Positions 7,201 to 9,397 of a DNA stretch of 9,397 nt are shown piece by piece. The translations under genes were made by a program, and so were the position numbers. Source of the stretch: Euryarchaeota archaeon UBA439 (GTDB lineage: Archaea > Thermoplasmatota > Poseidoniia > Poseidoniales > Thalassarchaeaceae); the NCBI GenBank assembly GCA_002497245.1, contig DANB01000023.1, forward strand, positions 69,469 through 78,865, given 5' to 3'. The notes beneath the pieces are model-generated. The model made no database searches, was not told where the DNA came from, and worked only from the letters and a program-made list of their open reading frames with translations. Every line of letters begins with the position of its first letter. The stretch's first letter is position 1.

Positions 7201-9397
7201 CGTATGTTGTGGTAGATGGTACTACTTGTCCTGCAAGATATGTGTAGCTTGCTTGTACGAAACAATCACCAGAGTATGAGGATGGGTTACATCCATCACC
7301 CCATGAATCAGTATATTCTACAGTGTATGAACCAGCTGTAGTCCATCCAGAACTTGAGGTTGTTGAACCAGAAGTAATGTACGAACCTTGAGCAGCCTTA
7401 GTTCCATCTGAACTTAGTGTGTAGAATTGGTAACTTGAGAATCCACTGAATGAAGTAGCTGTACCACTTGGATCAGTGATTGTAACTCCGCCTTCACTTC
7501 CGTAACCCTTAGTTTGGATAACTAAGTCTAGTGTTTCTCCAGCAGGTAGTGTAAATGTACAAGTTGCACTAGAACCACTAGGTAGAGTCAGATAGTTTCC
7601 AGTCGCGGATGGTTGACTTCCTGAACCTCCAGTTCCTGTACCTGTAGATGTTCCACAAAGTTGTACAGTAGCGTATGAGTTCACAGTAGAGTTAGGGTCG
7701 ATGTAGTCAGTTAGACCGTCACCATCTGTGTCGTCCCATGCTTCAACATCGAATGGGAACATATCATCAGACCAAGATGTGGTCAATAATTGTCCACCAT
7801 CGCCCCATGAATCTCCAAGAGTGAAACTGTATGTTCCAGCGTCAGTGTAAGACCATGTGCTTGTTGTGAAAGATGAGAATGATCCCATGTTTACAGATGT
7901 TCCATCTGGCATTACCATTGTTAGGCTAGCTTCTGAACCGTAACTGTATGTAGTTAGGACTACATCCAGAGTTTCACCAGCAGGCAGTGTAATGCTTGAT
8001 TCTAGAGATGTGAAGTAAACGTATTGTCCACCGATTGATACGGATTCACCATCTAGGTGTCCATCGTTATCGTCATCTGGGTCAATAGCGTCACAGAGGT
8101 TAACTGGTACAGTTGTAGTACTCTGTACACCAGTGTGAGCTAGTTTCACAGTGTCTCCGTCGTTATCAGATGGAGTGCTTGTAGCAGATGTCTTATCTGT
8201 TCCACATCCATCTTCGTACACATCGTCCCATCCGTCGTTATCATAATCCATTGGATATGTATCGTCGCCGTCAGGAGTACCATCTTGGTCATCGTCAGCA
8301 TCTGCATTGTTACCGATGTTATCGCCATCTGTATCCCACCATTCTCCGGAATCCAGAGGTGCCCAATCATCTACGTCAGCATATCCGTCACCGTCATCGT
8401 CAGTATCAGCGTTATCACCAGTACCGTCATTGTCAGTATCAGTAGTCTCTGAAGCATCAGTTGGGAATGCATCGTAAGCATCTCCTACACCATCGTTGTC
8501 ATCGTCAACGTCAGTAGTTAGAGTTGTTGTACATCCACTTACTACTGTGTCAGGCTGGCCATCGCCATCTGTGTCAACAGTAGCACACTCATCAGTTGGG
8601 AACGCATCTTCGTTGTCACCCATACCATCAGAATCGGAATCATCCCATTCTGAAGCATCTAGTGGGAACTGATCGTTTGCATCATCATCGCCGTCACCGT
8701 CTGTGTCAACAAGCAATGGATCAGTACCAGCTGCTGCTTCATCAGAATCGGAAACAGTATCGCCGTCGTCATCGTTATCTAGAACTGTTCCAGCAGGGCT
8801 TGTAGCAGGAGTTGCTGTAACTACAGGTTCAGAAACAGTTGCTGAGAACGATGCGGTGTAATAACCTGGATCATCACCAAGAGTAAATGTATAATCTCCA
8901 ACTGTTGTGAAAGGTCCATAGGTTCCAGAAACACCATATGTATATGCTGGGAAACTTGCTGCGGTTGTTCCATCAGGATATAATAGAGAACCAGAAGCAT
9001 ATAGATAACTGTAGTATGTCGTCAATGTAAATGTCATTCCAGTAGCTCCACTTGGTACTGTAATTGTACATGATTGTGCACCAGTTGCATATCCACCTGA
9101 ATCACAAACAGTCGAGTCTCCTCCAGTTGTTACCTGTAGGTTAGGGAAGTCATCAGCTAATCCGTCACCATCTGTGTCAGTCCATGCGTCAATATCGAAT
9201 GGGAACGCATCTGCGGTATCGAGTACACCATCAGCGTCGTCATCAGTATCTGCATTGTCACCAGTTCCGTCACCATCATAATCAGCGGTTTCAGTAGAGT
9301 CTAATGGGAACGCATCTGAAGTATCGTCTACTCCATCTCCGTCATCATCCGCATCTAGAGCGTTACAAGACAGGTCTCCGTCAGTATCTGTTGGAGT
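4262..9397 (-). CDS. Giant secreted thrombospondin type-3 repeat protein with PGF-CTERM-like anchor, 5'-truncated by the window edge
   Basis: At least 1711 residues are encoded. The frame is open to base 9397, so the start and presumed signal peptide lie outside; the ATG at 9037 is internal, because repeat units continue above it. Most of the protein is Asp-rich, calcium-binding thrombospondin type-3-like repeats of the form DxDGDGxGDNxDxDDDxDGxxDxxDAFPxDxSE, about 25 copies by eye. Four Asp-poor beta-rich domains interrupt them, at about residues 98-189, 450-542, 578-736 and 1088-1248 counted from the window edge. The C-terminus is VPGFPALFAAIALIG followed by a short hydrophobic stretch and SRRDD, fitting an archaeosortase (ArtA)-type sorting signal. 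TSP3 arrays fold into calcium-stabilised rods, so a cell-surface stalk or adhesin is likely. No catalytic domain is visible. Ligand and function are unknown; the missing N-terminus could add other domains. Confidence 0.93.
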   Translation of the reverse strand, partial: TPTDTDGDLSCNALDADDDGDGVDDTSDAFPLDSTETADYDGDGTGDNADTDDDADGVLDTADAFPFDIDAWTDTDGDGLADDFPNLQVTTGGDSTVCDSGGYATGAQSCTITVPSGATGMTFTLTTYYSYLYASGSLLYPDGTTAASFPAYTYGVSGTYGPFTTVGDYTFTLGDDPGYYTASFSATVSEPVVTATPATSPAGTVLDNDDDGDTVSDSDEAAAGTDPLLVDTDGDGDDDANDQFPLDASEWDDSDSDGMGDNEDAFPTDECATVDTDGDGQPDTVVSGCTTTLTTDVDDDNDGVGDAYDAFPTDASETTDTDNDGTGDNADTDDDGDGYADVDDWAPLDSGEWWDTDGDNIGNNADADDDQDGTPDGDDTYPMDYDNDGWDDVYEDGCGTDKTSATSTPSDNDGDTVKLAHTGVQSTTTVPVNLCDAIDPDDDNDGHLDGESVSIGGQYVYFTSLESSITLPAGETLDVVLTTYSYGSEASLTMVMPDGTSVNMGSFSSFTTSTWSYTDAGTYSFTLGDSWGDGGQLLTTSWSDDMFPFDVEAWDDTDGDGLTDYIDPNSTVNSYATVQLCGTSTGTGTGGSGSQPSATGNYLTLPSGSSATCTFTLPAGETLDLVIQTKGYGSEGGVTITDPSGTATSFSGFSSYQFYTLSSDGTKAAQGSYITSGSTTSSSGWTTAGSYTVEYTDSWGDGCNPSSYSGDCFVQASYTYLAGQVVPSTTTYGTSVDLDDDNDGYSDLDETTNCDDGGAYASTSLPLDATSTPGDIDGDFTCDALDSDRDGDSYANSADVFPDDVNEWADNDADGTGDNADTDDDNDQTPDASDAFPMDECADTDTDGDGQPDTIVSGCTTSLTEDANDDNDQDDDVDDPFPLDDTEWDDTDSDGIGNNADTDDDGDGTLDVNDVWPLDLCAADDFDGDGLPDTIVAGCTTTLTEDTDDDNDGVDDVNDDCPYDANEQVDTDGDGYCDNQDTDDDNDGTYDLNDAYPLDPTEQADNDLDGIGDNADTDDDNDGVLDPQDAFPNDPSESSDFDGDGTGDNADLDDDGDNVLDDDDPFPLDGTAWLDTDGDGIPDYTGPPPFSGDFETGGLGSMVTSSLATHVWVADSTNPISGVYSAMTTNQNQGSTVSGMMVALTNMVNDTDTDGDGIADAASYSFAYSVSTEGNWDYLSFCIDNDANCQRTSGYTMRWSGTATGTYSGTVSAGAHTFTWNYWKDSIVDGGSDTVWVDDITMSVPQGITNADLDDDNDGVTDDMDLDPIDPCVGLDTDGDGMTDSLGSTMLNGSACDASLYTVDDDDDGDGWTDSEEATCGSDSLDNADMPADYDMDMVCDVTDLDDDNDGFNDDVDAFPMNSSEAIDTDADGIGNNADSDDDNDGVTDGLDAFPLDSSETNDNDGDGTGDNADTDDDNDGCLDADDAFPMDASECVDTDGDMLGDNVDPDDDGDGVADVSDPFPLDSSESSDNDGDGVGDNTDTDDDGDGVDDVDDAFPLDPLESEDLDGDGQGDNSDADDDGDGVNDGIDAFPTDNSEWVDTDGDGTGDNADTDDDGDGVNDVDDAFPMNPSESNDLDGDGLGDNADSDDDGDGDSDETDQFPTDATEWDDTDGDGVGDNEDTDDDGDEVSDDEEDSCGSDSMDANSVPSDFDGDGICDVLDLDDNDGPLANDDDGAQPGFGKSVPGFPALFAAIALIGAALIGSRRDD
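4265..4336 (-). other. PGF-CTERM-like sorting signal
   Basis: The last 24 residues consist of PGF, a hydrophobic helix of about 17 residues (ALFAAIALIGAALIG) and the positive cluster RR, then DD. This tripartite layout is that of PGF-CTERM tails, which archaeosortase A removes and replaces with a lipid anchor in other Euryarchaeota. A second PGF lies seven residues earlier. No archaeosortase gene is in this window. Confidence 0.75.
4370..5650 (-). repeat. C-terminal thrombospondin type-3 repeat array
   Basis: This is the most regular array of the giant gene. Units are 35 residues/105 bp (for example GGGAATG at 4689 and 4794, and again near 4899), each with a calcium-loop core DGDGxGDNxD, a DDDxDG loop and the linker AFPxDxSE. 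About eight consecutive AFP-linked units occur between 4550 and 5345. The array is flanked at both ends by a Cys variant block of the type CGSDS...P.D.D...CD (near 4405-4485 and 5375-5460). Confidence 0.9.
5655..6135 (-). other. MAM/jelly-roll-like beta domain in the giant protein
   Basis: About 160 residues, low in Asp and rich in Ser, Thr, Tyr and Trp. It begins FSGDFETGGLG and continues through SYSFAYSVSTEG, WDYLSFCIDN, AGAHTFTWNYWKDS and DTVWVDDITMSV. The order 'flanking Phe-Glu, Tyr-x-Phe strand, Trp-Asp-x-Leu-x-Phe strand, Thr-x-Trp-x-Tyr-x-Lys strand, Val-Trp-Val-Asp-Asp-Ile strand' resembles MAM and related carbohydrate-binding beta-sandwiches. This is a resemblance in pattern, not a confirmed family hit. 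Two Cys (CIDNDANC) may form a local disulfide. Confidence 0.6.
6140..7185 (-). repeat. Central thrombospondin type-3 repeat array
   Basis: About ten units lie between the third paralogous beta domain and the MAM-like domain. They are less regular than the C-terminal array. They include two Cys variant units of the type C...DTDGDG.PDT.V..GCTT.LT.D (6561-6642 and 6801-6882) and a Cys block near 7030-7155. Confidence 0.85.
6561..6882 (-). repeat. Internal direct duplication, 240-bp offset
   Basis: Bases 6561-6605 recur at 6801-6845 with about 4 mismatches in 45. Similarity continues less strictly beyond that. The offset of 240 bp is 80 codons, so it preserves frame. Both copies encode the GC-T-T-x-L-T-E-D variant unit. 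A third, more diverged copy is at 8518-8592. Confidence 0.75.
7190..7665 (-). other. Paralogous beta-sandwich domain, third copy (with insertion)
   Basis: About 158 residues beginning with a Gly/Ser/Thr-rich linker. The conserved core is LPAGETLDLVIQTKGYGSEG, then DPSGT, then AGSYTVEYTDSWGDG. It shares this order with the copies at 7771-8048 and 8830-9106. It is longer because of an SSDGTKAAQ-type insertion near its middle and a Cys-containing loop CNPSSYSGDC. Confidence 0.65.
7771..8048 (-). other. Paralogous beta-sandwich domain, second copy
   Basis: About 93 residues with the order LPAGETLDVVLTTYSYGSE, MPDGTSV, DAGTYSFTLGDSWGDGG. It is the shortest, most regular form and is near-identical in its first motif to the copy at 7190-7665. 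Family unknown; the pattern (sugar- or calcium-type strand pair plus a DSWGDG turn) suggests a CUB/PPC-like beta-sandwich. Confidence 0.65.
8049..8825 (-). repeat. N-proximal thrombospondin type-3 repeat array
   Basis: About six TSP3-like units, among them a C...PDTVVSGCTTTLT variant (8518-8592) and a CGTD-containing variant (about 8085-8215) whose second Cys is displaced by a Thr/Val-rich insertion. One linker reads WAPLDSGEW and another TYPMDYDND instead of AFPxD. Confidence 0.85.
8830..9106 (-). other. Paralogous beta-sandwich domain, first copy (diverged)
   Basis: About 92 residues: SCTITVPSGATGMTFTLTTY, then LYPDGT, then VGDYTFTLGDDPGYYTASF. The layout 'PxG, alternating strand, PDGT, G-x-Y-x-F-T-L-G-D' matches the copies at 7771-8048 and 7190-7665, but the DSWGDG turn is replaced by DDPGYY. 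A short Ala/Thr/Pro linker (SEPVVTATPATSPAG) follows before the next TSP3 block. Confidence 0.55.
9110..9397 (-). repeat. Thrombospondin type-3 repeats reaching the window edge
   Basis: The frame stays open from 9037 to 9397 (120 more codons). It encodes at least two more AFP-linked units (AFPLDSTE and AFPFDIDAW) plus a CNALDADDDGDG segment that resembles the Cys variant seen near 7030-7155. This proves the gene starts outside the window. Confidence 0.85.

Noticed and set aside
9035..9037. ATG at 9037 as start of the giant protein
   Set aside because: The frame is open to the window edge and encodes the first strand of a beta domain and further TSP3 units upstream; there is no signal peptide after this ATG.

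Overview
The window most likely comes from a planktonic marine archaeon of the phylum Thermoplasmatota, probably Marine Group II (Poseidoniia) or Marine Group III. The evidence is an archaeal-type aIF5A with a hypusine-site loop, the archaeal tRNA pseudouridine-54 methylase TrmY, an archaeal-length SRP54, and a giant Asp-rich secreted protein ending in a PGF-CTERM-like archaeosortase signal. The AT-rich housekeeping genes fit the low-GC members. The group assignment is inference; the archaeal assignment is well supported. No rRNA, tRNA, CRISPR array or mobile element is visible.

Layout. Positions 1-1750 hold two plus-strand genes: the 3' part of SRP54 (its N-domain start lies off the window) and TrmY 4 nt downstream. 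They meet a minus-strand block tail to tail at 1747-1750, where the two stop codons interlock. Read on the minus strand, that block runs: a giant repeat protein (entering at 9397, ending at 4262), a 137-nt spacer with three hairpins, aIF5A (4124-3738), an 82-nt spacer, a ten-helix EamA/DMT transporter (3655-2699, GTG start with a good Shine-Dalgarno), and SurE nucleotidase 22 nt later (2676-1747). The transporter and SurE look like an operon.

The giant gene fills over half of the window and is cut at its 5' end, leaving at least 1711 codons. It is a mosaic of thrombospondin type-3-like calcium-binding repeats (mostly 35 residues/105 bp in the C-terminal array) interrupted by four beta-rich, Asp-poor domains. 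Three of these appear to be paralogous copies of one domain; the fourth resembles a MAM/jelly-roll domain and carries a calcium-loop insertion. It ends in a PGF motif, a hydrophobic helix and Arg-Arg. It is very probably a calcium-rigidified cell-surface stalk or adhesin.

The remaining genes are housekeeping: protein targeting (SRP54), tRNA modification (TrmY), translation elongation (aIF5A), nucleotide turnover (SurE) and metabolite transport. I see no sign of a defence island or a novel multi-gene system. The unusual content is the architecture of the giant surface protein and the hairpin-rich spacer behind it.
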